A DNA stretch of 64,000 nucleotides, from contig NCSJ02000073.1 in assembly GCA_002812745.2 (NCBI GenBank), positions 90,901-154,900 of the forward strand. Reading direction: 5' to 3'. This DNA comes from Scytalidium lignicola. Its lineage: Eukaryota > Ascomycota > Leotiomycetes. The position numbers were made by a program, and so were the translations under genes. The notes under the pieces were generated by a model. The model saw only the letters and a list, made by a program, of their open reading frames with translations, had not been told where the DNA came from and made no database searches. This document shows positions 46,080-57,198 of the stretch, piece by piece. The first letter of the stretch is position 1; each line of letters begins with the position of its first letter.

Positions 46080-47640
46080 ACCTCAAAGACCTCTCATCTC
46101 ACACCACCACTGAGCTAAGAATATATGATGCTTTTCTTGCCTCCCAATAACATCCACCACTTCCTCATAAACCAAGGAGCGGCCTCCCAGCTGCGAGCAT
46201 CCCAAGGCATGCCAGATCCACTTCTAGACTGGCTTCCCCAGCAAATGAGACCATCGTTCAGACATATATCTATGCAAAACTCATCCTCATCAAAGAATGG
46301 TGGCGACAGATGCAGAAGAGTAATTAATCACTTACGGAGATCAGGGAACGGTAAGATATCGATGTATGGATGGTGGCTCTTAGTAATTTGATTAGCTCAA
46401 GGTGTAAGGTCAGGTTTGAGATGATGAAACTTGGATTCAACTATACAAGCAACAGTGTGCGAATTTCCTTTAGACAATTTTGGCCGGAAGAAAGAAGATT
46501 CGCAGTCATCTGCTGAAGCCGTTTTAGGACTCATTCCTAGCATTCTTATATTGGCAAAACACACTGTCATGAATGCGAGTTGATGGAGTCGGATATAACT
46601 CTGCTGAGGAGAAGGAAGTAGTGTAGTAATAAGGGAATGTCGTCGATGAAATATTATTATACATAGTGAAGTAATGGATTTGCTATTATTAGATGTATCT
46701 TCCTCAGCCACTCCCCTTTGGCTGTGCAATAATGATGGTGATCTTCTAGAATCAAGGCATATCAAGGAGTTAAGTATTGAGGCGTCGATACTTTCATCTA
46801 GAACATCAAGGAAACTTCTGTTCATTTCGATGATTAAGGGGCTGAGTTTCTCTACATCAATATCGCTAGCATTATCGCTAAAATCTATGATACTAATTAT
46901 AGGTAGATCTAATCTATGGCTAGCGTTTTGAGAAACTCTCCTTTTACTACCCAAAGTGTGCATATCACTTTAATTAATTACTACCTTAGCTGTATCATTC
47001 AAGTTATTTAGAATTTCTAACAGGTTTTGCAAGTAATCGACACTCCTTATGATGACCTCATCCAAGGTTTCCTGTGACTGGATAAGCTCAGGGGGTAATC
47101 CTCGATGTCCTGTCCTTACGGAAATATTTTCAACAATAGTTGGGTTTGGAAGGGATTCTACATCATGAAGCTACATTAGTAGATCCAAGTCTTGTTCCAA
47201 ATTGGCAGCTAGCAGAAGAAAGAATTGCTGGAATGCCTCAGCAGGAAAAGCATCCTCTGCAAGATTTGTTGTTATGTTAATACCTAACTCTACTCCCGGG
47301 TTGTCTACGTAGATTAGGTGCTCGTTCTCCGCCGGGTTTTTCGACGACCCTGGTGATCTTCGTTGCAGATCGTTCTCATTCAAACTATCGCCTTGTCTTA
47401 ATTTGGCAACTGTGGTCAACTTAGACTTGGCTGAGCAGCAGGAGCATAAATTGTGTTTCTCTCCTATAATCAGTTAGCATATAGTATATAAGAATAGCAT
47501 TTCTTGAATATAAGATTCTGTACGATAAGTTCTTTGGGCCAATCGATTCTGCAGTCTACGCTTTTCAGAGATAGTAGGTCGTGCAGAGCACGACTGGCTG
47601 ACCTAGGATGGCTGCTCTTGCAGCAAAGATTAAGAATGCA
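46080..47640 (-). pseudogene. bZIP transcription factor pseudogene (DUF3425 type)
   Basis: On the minus strand a bZIP basic region EKRRLQNRLAQRTYR (about 47545-47590) is followed downstream by HQLAFMTVCFANIRMLGM, CIVESKFHHLKPDL, HHPYIDILPFPDLRK, FFDEDEFCIDICLNDGLICW and MPWDARSWEAAPWFMRKWW. The last blocks are diagnostic of the fungal DUF3425 domain that accompanies bZIP factors in metabolic gene clusters. Breaks: stops after KPDLTP and after DLRK (TGA where CGA/Arg would fit), a stop soon after the basic region, and stops near the C-terminus. The frame between these is otherwise well kept, as expected of point-mutation decay. Probably once the local regulator of the neighbouring enzymes and transporter (inference from position). 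Confidence 0.82.
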
Positions 47641-48109
47641 TGGCAAAGAAATACCCGAAGGGAGTTGGAGCTCAGGAAGAAAGGTTAGTTGTGGATATAG
47701 CAAATATCATCAGCATAGGAGACTTGAGTAGTCATCAAAATGCAGCAATCGGAGTTTAGTCGGATATAAATTGACCATTTTCCTAACGCCACAGATAAAA
47801 CTCAGCCAAGGCGGCAAAGCAAAGCGAAAGCAAAGCATAGAGTCCAACCCTACTACCCTACAGATACGATACCGGAAGTATCAAATTGCCCTTTCACCAT
47901 GTTAATCCCATAGCAAGATGTACCTAATGAATATCTTTCTGCTCGCTCACTTTTGATCCTTTTGGTATTAATAATATGACGTAAGTCAAAGCAAATAAAC
48001 GGCTGTCCTTCATAAAATAGTTAAATAACAACAATCAATTACTTCAAAGTTGTATGTTATTAAAATGTAAGTAATGTTGTATAGAATGTAGAAGTGCTTT
48101 ATCATACCA
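47641..48109. other. Spacer between pseudogenes
   Basis: AT-rich, no recognisable coding remnant. Includes the presumed upstream region of the bZIP pseudogene. Confidence 0.5.
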
Positions 48110-49510
48110 GGATTGCTGCTGATCTAGATATAGCGTTTGCAAAGAGATTGTCCTTATCCAATTTCATTTTTAATGACTTCAATCATTCCCAGTTCATCCT
48201 AAAGCATTTCTGAACTAGGTCATCTGTGGCTATAAAATTGACGTAACCTTGATCTAGCACCATGCTACCATGCCTATCTACTTGAAGACCTTCTTAAGTT
48301 AAGCTGCCCACACTGAAGCCGTTGGCCAATGCTACTTCTCCTCAGTCGTACCAACTATCTCAATAATAGAATAATTTTCTTGGTTTGCAAAACAAGCTCT
48401 GCTATCTGGTTATGCTCCTCGTCCATGACAAGTATGCAAATTGATAAAACTTCTTAGGATAATTAGCAACTCTTCTCCATATTCAATGATTATATCAATA
48501 ATCACAGTGGTTAATTTTTTGACTTGCAAGCTTATCGAAGACTAAAAACTTGCATTGATCGGATCAATCCGGCAATATCGAGAAAATCTTTCAGTGTTAC
48601 TATGATTTGTTAGCAATTTTGTTTTTCCTCCTGAATAATTCAATAGTCTTACTCTATCGAACAATGTCTCTAACTAGGTTTCCAAGTGCGCATATCCTGC
48701 TTATGAACTGCTTGCCATCCTCAAAGCTAACTGAAGACCATATAGCAAGAAAGAGCACTACAAGCCTTATGTTAGGTAACCGAACAACCAAGAGCACCCT
48801 GCCCTAAGGATCTGGATATGATTCATTAAGTAGAGCCTGGTACCCAGAGAGGACCTTTTGAGCCTTTTCAAATAAGAAGGCAAGGAAACCAGCCAAAATC
48901 CCTGGTAAGCTATAAACCTTCAATGTTAACTCTACAATGACACCAAAATTACTACCAGCACCTCAGATACCCCACAGCATCTCCTTATCAACGTTTATCA
49001 CTTCCCTATTTGCTTACACTACTTTAACTCCGATTATCTGATCCACACCGAGACCATACAAGCCCATCAAAGAGGGCAGAAAAGTTCACCAAGCCATCTG
49101 CATTACATTCTCCCACGGCTGTAACCAACCTATGCTGATGTAAAAATCTTATTACATTGCCAGCCAAAGCACCGCCTCCTATTTTGTATAAGTTCTTATC
49201 TGGAAAGAGAACTATACTGTCTATCTCGCACATGTCAATGATGATACCATCGGGAATACATGACTGTCCTCCGTCATCATCATGCCCACCCGATCACACC
49301 ATCAATGGCGTCTTGGTTTTGGCACAAAAAGAAACCATGTGCTGGACCTGGATTTCTGTAGTAAGTCGGCATATAGCAAAAGACTAGCTTATGTTGTTAA
49401 GTTGGTATATTTGCCGCACCTTAAAGAAGAATGGCGATGAACATGAGTAGGTTACCATGCATGAACATACTTCAACTCCGCTAATCATAAACAAAGGCTT
49501 GCAGCCAAAT
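48110..49510 (-). pseudogene. FAD-linked oxidoreductase (PCMH/berberine-bridge type) pseudogene
   Basis: On the minus strand: SGGHDDDGGQSCIPDG (the SGGH box whose His carries covalent FAD in this family), IVLFPDKNLYKIGGGALAGNVI, HRLVTAVGECNADG, EMLWGI, stop, GAGSNFGVIVELTLKVYSLPG, and C-terminal GSMVLDQGYVNF and LDKDNLFANAISR. Family members are usually 450-500 residues, and the order and spacing fit. Stops occur before SGGH (V, stop, SGGH where V-R-SGGH is usual) and in the GI-R-GAG box (Arg to stop); both are CGA-to-TGA type, plus others further on. Such enzymes oxidise alcohols, sugars or pathway intermediates and are frequent in secondary-metabolism clusters. It abuts the transporter pseudogene in the same orientation. 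Confidence 0.85.
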
Positions 49511-49529
49511 CTGTCAACTGTAAAAAAAG

Positions 49530-50466
49530 AAACTAAACTTGAAAGCATTTTGCATTTTCCAGGTGAGAGTAGCTCCAGTCAGTATTTTCGATGTTCGTGT
49601 GTCCAAGTGCAGACTCTGAAAAATAGTGTTGCCATATATGGCCACCATGGTACTCCCACTCATTTCCTGGAAGAATTGCAAAAGGCAGCATATTTTAAAT
49701 CGAAACAGAAGACGTTCATCGCCTATTTTGAATAAGTCTTTGAATGCAGAAGCACCGGATAAAGTCTCCTCCAGAGACTGTTCGATACCACACATTTCAG
49801 ATAATACTTCCAGTGCATTAACTGCAAGGCCTTCCAGCTCTACAAGGCTTCTGATAGCTTCCTCTCTTTGGCTTACACGTACAAGCCATCGTAGGGATTC
49901 AGGAAGTAGAAATATAAAACCCAAAATGGTGAAGCAGAATAGAGGGGGGATTACTACAGTTCTTCATTGCACAGCACTATTTTCAACATTAAGCATACCA
50001 AAGCTAATCCAAAATGTAAGCGCATATCCGAGACTAATAAATGTACTAACAAGACAAACGTTCGATCCCCGATCTTTCGCTGGTGAGCACTTGGATTGCC
50101 AGATTGAAACAATAGCACTGGATCCTCCGACACCAAAGCCCAGCAAAAGACGACCGACGATAAACTGTGGCAGACCAAAAGTAGTAACTTCAAGTGTCTG
50201 ACCAACTAGCGAAATGAGAGCAGAAGCAAAGATAACTTTGTGACATCCAAATATATCACCCAGCGGCCTGCATGAGAGAGCACCGAAAAGGCCCCCGATA
50301 GTGAACATTGCAACAACTGCCCCTTGAACAGTGGAATGCTGACGTTTTACATCCCCTACTGCATGTACTGTGTTGATTTCAGGAAAAGTTGCCATCCAAT
50401 CCTGAATGGTGAGGAGATTCCCGATACTTGCTGAGCTGTAGCCGTATAGGACGTATGAGGGGCACA
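49530..50466 (-). pseudogene. MFS sugar transporter pseudogene, 3'-truncated
   Basis: The minus strand reads YVLYGYSSASIGNLLTIQDW, GAVVAMFTIGGLFGALSC, then GDIFGCHKVIFASAL. The loop-2 signature of sugar porters, normally GDRFGRRK, has become GDIFGCHK (both Arg codons altered as by CGx-to-TGx and CGC-to-CAC). Next come FIVGRLLLGFGVGGSSAIV, FLLPESLRWLVRV (the PESPRWL box) and LLQFFQEMSGSTMVAIYG. A TGA replaces the conserved Trp of QWRT after ENSAV, splitting the gene. It ends after about 315 codons, whereas the family has about 500, so the last five or so helices are missing. No start-proximal exon was identified upstream of 50466. Hexose/quinate-type substrate is inferred from family only. Confidence 0.88.
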
Positions 50467-51634
50467 TAATCAATCCAATCTAATCAATCCAATCATGAGT
50501 GCTCTCAGGGTTGATCCTTGGCATCCCCGCAAGAACTGCTTTTTATTTTCTATGATTTGGGCTATTTCTTTACTGCTGCAAGAAAGTAGAAAGTAAAGCA
50601 TTATTTTGTTTGGAAAAAAGGCAAGAAGGATAACGAATATAAACAAAGGAAGAACTTTGCTTTTTAAAGAATCACTTCGTAGCTATTCTCCCTTCACTTT
50701 TGACTAGAAATCATGCCCTACAGGGAATTACCTTCTCTTTGTACTTCTAGTAGGAGATAAAGAAACTCAGGGAAGGGGTTGTGGGTCAATGCGTATAGGG
50801 AGAGCAGCCATGGATCTGGGACAAACAGAAGGGGGGCTACATTGAGCTAAGTCGCCGTAGATCAGAGTTATTTAGTAATATGTGCGGTTTTTAATGCTGT
50901 TAATAGCAAGAAGTGGAATATTCTTACATAAAATGTACAAACCAGTCCGCCTCAACATTCTTTTACAGACTATGCTATAATAACAGTATGTTTTCATATA
51001 TTCGACTTAGCTACGTAGGATGCGGAATGTACTATGCCTTGCATTGTGTATTCTAATGTATTATATTGCCATTATAATTCGGAATCTAGTGTTCTTAGCA
51101 ATTCAAACTAGCTCAGAATCAAGGGGGTAGTATGTTCTTTGAGCTAGTGAAGTGATACCTTTGCTTCACTTAAGATCATCTAACTTCAATTAGACAACGA
51201 AAAGCCTAGCACTCTTGCACTATGGATTACTCGCTTACCCTATCTCTGATACCCATTTTATAAGAGCAGGCCATTTTAGGCTAAAACTGGAGTTCTAGTC
51301 CTTCATAGATTTCTGTACTACCCTTCCCCCTTTGTTGTCATCCCTGAGGTGGATTGATAATAGTTATTAGCTTATGACCAACCCTCACTTCTCTGTCAGT
51401 CTAATCAACACTAATATTATCTAGCTCAATCCTATCCTAACTTCGGAAACTATCACACTTATCTTAACAATTGATAGTTTCCTAGGCCTTTACTAATAAG
51501 TGGAAATAACTCTATTGAAGACAAGTCTAACAAGTCTAGCAGTTCTTCTAGTCTTTAATGTAATCCTAAGTATTCCGGCGGTCTGGTTTTGGNAAAAAAA
51601 TATTTGACATTGCTACTTCTCCTTCTCTATTACT
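50467..51634. other. AT-rich intergenic with one hairpin
   Basis: No gene. A perfect 11-bp inverted repeat (GGAAACTATCA at 51445-51455, TGATAGTTTCC at 51472-51482) lies near the tautomerase pseudogene. One N at 51593. Confidence 0.55.
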
Positions 51635-52182
51635 ATGCCACTATACAACATTGAACACATCATTCTACTGACGGACGAACAACAACTAGCGCTTGCCAAT
51701 GCTCTCACCAAAGCTCACACGGATAGATTTCACACCCCAACCTATTTCATCAATGTACACTTCACCGATGTTAACGACATGAAGGTTTTTCATAGCAGAA
51801 GGCTAGTTAAGTACAATCGTACCATCCTACGAACATGCCAATCTAAGAACCACACATCCGATATACTCAATCAACACTGTGAAGCAGTTATTAAGTGCTA
51901 GGAGAAAACAATAGGCTCTAGGCCGCAAAATGGCATCCATGCCGTCTGGATCTTGGGTGCCTTATCAGCTGGCATGGAGGCAGGATTTCCAAGGCCACTG
52001 GTTCGTACATCTTTTAGAGGGATTATAATTCAAGGCTAATATCTTATTTGAAGGTCGGTGAGGAGCATGAGTGGTTGGTTAAGCACAAGGCAGAGTTTCA
52101 AAGACTCGCGGATCAAGGAAATCAAGACTTCGCTAGTCTCATAAAAGAACTTGCAGAACGCGAAGACTTCAAGGACATCTAA
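51635..52182 (+). pseudogene. Tautomerase_3 (cis-CaaD-like) gene with a single nonsense codon
   Basis: Exons 51635-52000 and 52054-52182 (phase 0, 53-nt intron) give 165 codons, close to the usual size of Tautomerase_3 proteins. It starts MPLYNIEH, so Pro becomes the N-terminal catalytic residue after Met removal, as in the tautomerase superfamily. It continues LTDEQQLALANALTKAH, VWILGALSAGMEAGFPRP, and a charged C-terminal helix ending EDFKDI. Codon 89 is TAG (51899-51901) where Trp is usual (AxxW), a G-to-A change. Everything else is open and spliceable. It is the least damaged member of the pseudogene block and may be a recent loss, a RIP hit, or an assembly error. Family members are linked to tautomerisation or dehalogenation-type chemistry; the substrate is unknown. 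Confidence 0.87.
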
Positions 52183-52799
52183 GGCTGTTGAATATATTAG
52201 ATCACAAAATAGACTTTTATCACTAGGACATACTATTATAGGCCATAGCTGCAGGATATTGCAATCTACTTATATGATTGCTTGTGCATATTTAGACATT
52301 CTTAAAAGTGGCTAATATTACCCAAGTTCTGACTTGGGAGCAGGACTTCAGGGGATGAGTTAAGGAGCTACATTCGATCGTATAATTGCATCTCGTTCAT
52401 GGCTCACGTGTTTTATGACAAAGGCCCACGGATAGTTTTGGACGTTATTTTGTCTGTTCGAGAATGGCTCAACCGGTGTGTCAGAGGTTATGGCGCAGGG
52501 AATAGGCTACTACGCATATATCTTGTATGGTACAGAGACTCAATTGGCTGCTAGTCTTGATGGTGTATGAGGTCTGGGCGTCACCCAGTGACGCCCGATT
52601 ACCCGTAGCCGGTAACAGCGCCCTCGGAGCGCAGGGGGTCCTGCCATATAAAACGCGTAATTTCCGGCTTTTGGCGCCCTTAGCTACAGGGTTCTTTCAG
52701 GGGTGTTTTCGCGGGAGTTATCGAGCCAGTTACTCGTTTACGGGTGATGTATGAGGTCCTACGGGCGTGCGAGCCCTCAGACTCCTAGATGCGTCTCTT
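52183..52799. other. Spacer and upstream part of the Crypton-like element
   Basis: The first ~300 bases are AT-rich and featureless. From about 52550 composition turns GC-rich. A TATAAA at 52647-52652 lies about 180 bases before the element's first ATG and may be its promoter. The exact left edge of the element is not visible. Confidence 0.45.
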
Positions 52800-55497
52800 A
52801 CAGTCTGTAACGGTACGTACAAAGTTGTTGGGTGGCTGCTACGGCCATGGCTGGCCAGCTTGCCCTCCCACCTCCTGCCGTCTCTCGAAGGGAGCCAGCG
52901 GAGCCAATTGAGCCTGAATTAAAGCTGTCCGAGCTGTTGTTGGAGTTGACTCCTATGGCTGCTAGACCCCTTCCCGAAGCCGATGCGTTGTTGTGCATTG
53001 CTACTACCCTTATTCTGAGCGTAGACAAGGCCATGGATCAGCTCCTGAGCCTCTTGCCTACGGCCGCTTGGCCTCCTGCTCAACTAGGCCCTGAGCCTGG
53101 CCTTGAGCCTAAGCCTGAGCCTGAGCCTGACTAGGCAGAGGATATTGCTATTCAGCAAGCCCTGGACAAGGTTCTGGAGTACCATAAGACTTATAAGCCT
53201 CCTAATTCAGCTAAAAACTATGAGCTAAAACAGAGAGAATAAAAGGTAAGTCATGTCCTGCTTTGTTGTCTTTGTCCTTAAGCTTTAATTGATTGATCTC
53301 TTACCTTGTAAGCATAGTGCAAAAAGATGAGCTTTAAAGAAAGTAGCAAATACCTTCTAGGAAATTATATAGACAAAGGCAAGTTATTACTTTTTATCAA
53401 GAATAAAGTGGCTAGTTGTACTCTAAAATAAGGACATTGTTTTAAGGCTGAAAAGCAACAGTATAAAAGGAAAGTCGAATTACCTTTGCCTTCCACCTTG
53501 TTATTCAAGCAAAGGAAAGGTTATACTAAAGCTATTCTTGTATTAGAAGGAGATGACAATAAGTCTTACTTTAATCTAATGTTTATATATAATATAGTTT
53601 AAGGTTATTATATAGTTATTAACAAGCTTTAAGCTTATTAAACTTCCTTAGGCCTTTATTCAGCTAATCAACTTTAATAAATAACTTTAACAACCTTAAA
53701 GACATTAATTGCTTATAGTTAACATTAATAATATAAAGTTGAATTCAAAGACTAAGGCATAATTATTATCAAGGATGGATATACAACTCTTTAAATCCTT
53801 AATCTTACTTAAAAGGTTTAATAATAAAGCTTGGATAAGAATTGTACAAACTAATTATTCAAAACTTAACTTTACTTTCTTTTTAGCAATTCTATACTGT
53901 TAAGACTGAGTAATTACTTACTTATGGAATTATTAAACCTCTTTTTAATACTATTGTCAAACAAAGGCTTTAATAACATTAGTTAGTGTTTAATTATAAT
54001 TATAGACTAAAACAAAACTAATTAGTATAATTATCTTGAATATAAAGTTGTTTTATGTTATCAAGATTATTATTCTTACCTTATAAGTACTTTAGTTACT
54101 TACTTCTTCTAATGATAATATTACTTAAAAGAGTTATTTCCTTATTTCTATATAAGTTAAGACTAGTATAATATCAAAGTTCTAAAGAGGGATAATGCTT
54201 ATTTAACTGAATTCTTAAGTAATAATATTATATTATCTTAGACTTGATAATTATATATTAAAACAAGTATTAAAAGTTTAAAAATAATATATGCTAAGTA
54301 TGTTTCAAGAGTTTGACTAATTGAATTAAATAAGGTTTTAAAAGATTAGATCTGTTATAATAACTGTTAGAATGTTGATTAAATGACTAGTTACTATTTA
54401 ATTACTTTACTATATACATTCATGTATAGCATTATTAATTTTGACTTAGAATAAGTATTAAGTTATTTTTTACTATAAGAAATTATACAACCCTTATCCC
54501 TTCTTTTGAGCTGGATCTAGCTTAATATTAATTGTTAACAAGTAACTTACATGAAGTGATTAAACGTTACAAAATAAGTAAAGTTAAATCTAATAATTAG
54601 AGGGTTTTTAAAGCTTATGCAAAGGTTATAATCTGTATTCTTATAAGTATGTATAAATTAACTTGTTAATAAGTTGTAAAGGCACTTGTTAACTACTTGT
54701 AAAGTTGAAGTTGAAAGTTAATATTTTACATGTAAAATTCAATACTCTAATGTATAAAATTCTCAGGACATCTTATATTTAAAGACCTTGTCTTTTAGAC
54801 TCTTAAATACAAGGTATTTAAGCTTAAGGTTAAAGGGGCTTTTGTTATAATTATAGAACAAGACCTTCATATTATTACTATTCAAAAAGCTATTCTTACT
54901 GTTAATAACTGCTTGTGGACAATGACAAGCGTTATCCAGAATAGCCAAGCTACTTATGCTTAAGCTTTTTACTTATTAGAAAAGCTTCTTACCAGTTGAA
55001 TTAAGCAAAGAATGAAGAGAATTATAAGTACCCTTAATAAGTTTATTAAAAGTAGTTTCTACTTTGTACTCAAAGGTCACCAAGTAGCTTTTATAACAAG
55101 AGCCTCCTCCTTGTTTAACAAGCTTGTTACATTACTTGTTATAGCCTTAACAAAGGCTACTGAAGTATTATTATTATAATATTACATGTCTTGAACTATC
55201 CAGACTATCTTTGAGCTCTGGCAAGAGTAGACCATAAGATTATAAGGACAGCTGTCAATCGAGAAGCTGGACAAGCTGTACAGCTTACGTTGGCGTTCAG
55301 GGCTTACAATAGCTTCTGAGCGTCAGTTTTACTCCCGAAGAAAGACTCTTATTATAGAGATTCAACGGCTGGTCAGCATGATCAAGGTTCCTCCTGATGA
55401 AAAGGCATACAGTACAGTGGTGTTACAACTGGAAAGTAAGTGTAAACGAGTTAGAGTATCATTAAGCAAAGTTATAGATGCTTTAAAAAGGGTGTAA
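52800..55497 (+). mobile_element. Decayed Crypton-like element (DUF3504/GCR1_C type)
   Basis: Start region from ATG 52832 encodes an Ala/Pro/Leu-rich leader and a PEPEPE run. After a TAG come LDKVLEYHKTYKPPNSAKNY and KQRE, stop, KV, the N-terminal box of fungal tyrosine-recombinase (Crypton) proteins, where Trp is expected at the stop. Further on, LPLPSTLLFKQRKGYTKAIL is readable. The middle (53230-55190) is extremely AT-rich and unreadable. The C-terminal box reappears at 55195-55495: TIFELWQE, stop, TIRL and RWRSGLTIASERQFYSRRK, matching the GCR1_C-type tail of these elements. Trp-to-stop changes are G-to-A. Cryptons transpose by a tyrosine recombinase and lack TIRs, so the ends cannot be fixed here. 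Catalytic R/H/R/Y residues are not recognisable. Confidence 0.72.
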
Positions 55498-57198
55498 TGT
55501 AATTGTAACTTCTAGAAGTAGATCTATACGTATATAGACATTTCAAGGATTAATTGAGCTTAGCTTGATTTATTTGGCCAATTAGAAGTTGTCGTGCAAA
55601 GTTGTAAAGTAGGGTGTAAGCTAAATAAACGTTACATTACAAGCCAAGTACCTGAAATTAGGCTTGACGTTGTCATGCATTTAACTTTACTGTGAATTAC
55701 TTCAAAATTGGATGCAAGTTAAGCCATAGCCTTGACAATAAGCTACTTCAATATCAGACGTTTTCATGGCATGGTTGTAGAGTAATGCGATCCGGAAGCT
55801 GGACCTACGCCAAAATCGTGATGTCCTAGGGGAGTTACCGATATCACGCTGTAACTCGGTTATCGCCCACCCAAAGTGCCCTCATACATCCTTATGATGT
55901 ACAGTACATAGGGGTGTGTGTGAAAATCCTTCAACCGTAGCCGACCGTAAGCTCCCTGAGCTGTGATTGGTTGTGCTATTACATAAGCACCATACTCTCT
56001 GACACGGTGCCACAATTAGGTCAGCGCTTAGCGGCGGCCGCAGAATCTAAAGACGGCCGAAGACGGCCGTACGACTCGCAGGATTCGAATGCGTGTCTTC
56101 TCCGCGCAACCTAGTGAAGCCAGGAGGTCAGCACCATCATACAGCCGCCACAAGGTACCAATATGGTCGTCTTTGGGTTACATAGGACTGCCATGACAAA
56201 GAAAAAGCAGTCATGTCCGTTATCGTGACACCTGAGACCGATCTAACAGAGTTCACTCATTATACCCCATTATTTTCTTTCACAGCCCAATGTTTTGCAC
56301 TCTTGTTCTCTACGGGGTGACAGTTCAACACGGGTACAAAAGTTCTCAACACGGGTAGAGCGTGTGGCGCAACGCGACCTCAACGGGGGTAGGAAAAACT
56401 AAGGTCAGCAGGGGTAGAGAATAATTAATCCGGTATGTGGTGTATATGCAGGACATATAGGTAAGATATCTATTATTTTAATGAGTTATAAACATTAGTT
56501 ATAAGCTTAGATTATATATATCTAATAATAGCAAACTAAACAATATCTTATTCATATTAATAGGCTTTGTACTTTAAGTATTACAATCCAAAAGTTGAAT
56601 TTGTGTATATATATAGCTTATATATGTGTTTGTTATGTTTGTTAACGATTAGTGTATATATACATCACTTTATTTATTATATTTGCTTACTGAGCATTTA
56701 TAAAGTATATGCTAAGCATATGCAAAGCTTTTAAAAAAAGCTCTTGTTATAAGGTTGATTCTTATCATAAACAACAACTTCAACATATTGTAAGCTATCT
56801 ATATACATTCTACAATCAATGTATTTCATCAGTTTTGTTGTATAGGATAATTGCTGATATTGATATTTATTTAGCATATACTCAGTATATCTTTTACATA
56901 TGTTGATTTTGATAACCTAGTAATTGTTAAAGTTATGAATATTAATAACCATGGTTACTATTATAATAAGCATATACTCTAACAATTACATTATATATAT
57001 TAATGATATTTTAAGTCTTATTCCAAATTATAATCTTGGATAAGTTCTTGTTCATAAGTATATTTGATAAATATAAGTAATATATGTTAAGGATAATAAA
57101 TAAGTTAACAAACTATTATTAATGTTAAAGAGAAGGGTATAACTTTACCTTGGATTAGTTATAAATTGAGTATATGTTAACAAGATATAACTCTTCTT
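55498..57198. other. AT-rich DNA with a GC island carrying iteron-like repeats
   Basis: No gene. 55750-56440 has near-normal GC content in otherwise AT-saturated DNA. It includes paired GACGGCCG, a GCGGCCGC, a tRNA B-box-like ATTCGAATCC on the minus strand (about 56088) and four imperfect copies of TCAACACGGGTA (56325-56416). From 56440 to 57198 it is simple AT-rich sequence. Confidence 0.5.
56325..56416 (+). repeat. Four iteron-like copies of TCAACACGGGTA
   Basis: Copies at 56325 and 56346 are identical; 56380 (TCAACGGGGGTA) and 56405 (TCAGCAGGGGTA) are close variants. Start spacings are 21, 34 and 25 bases. All have the same orientation, as in protein-binding arrays at transposon ends or origins. 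The host element is unknown. Confidence 0.7.

Noticed and set aside
56075..56160. Possible tRNA on the minus strand (ATTCGAATCC box)
   Set aside because: The acceptor, D and T stems do not pair; only a B-box-like word is present.
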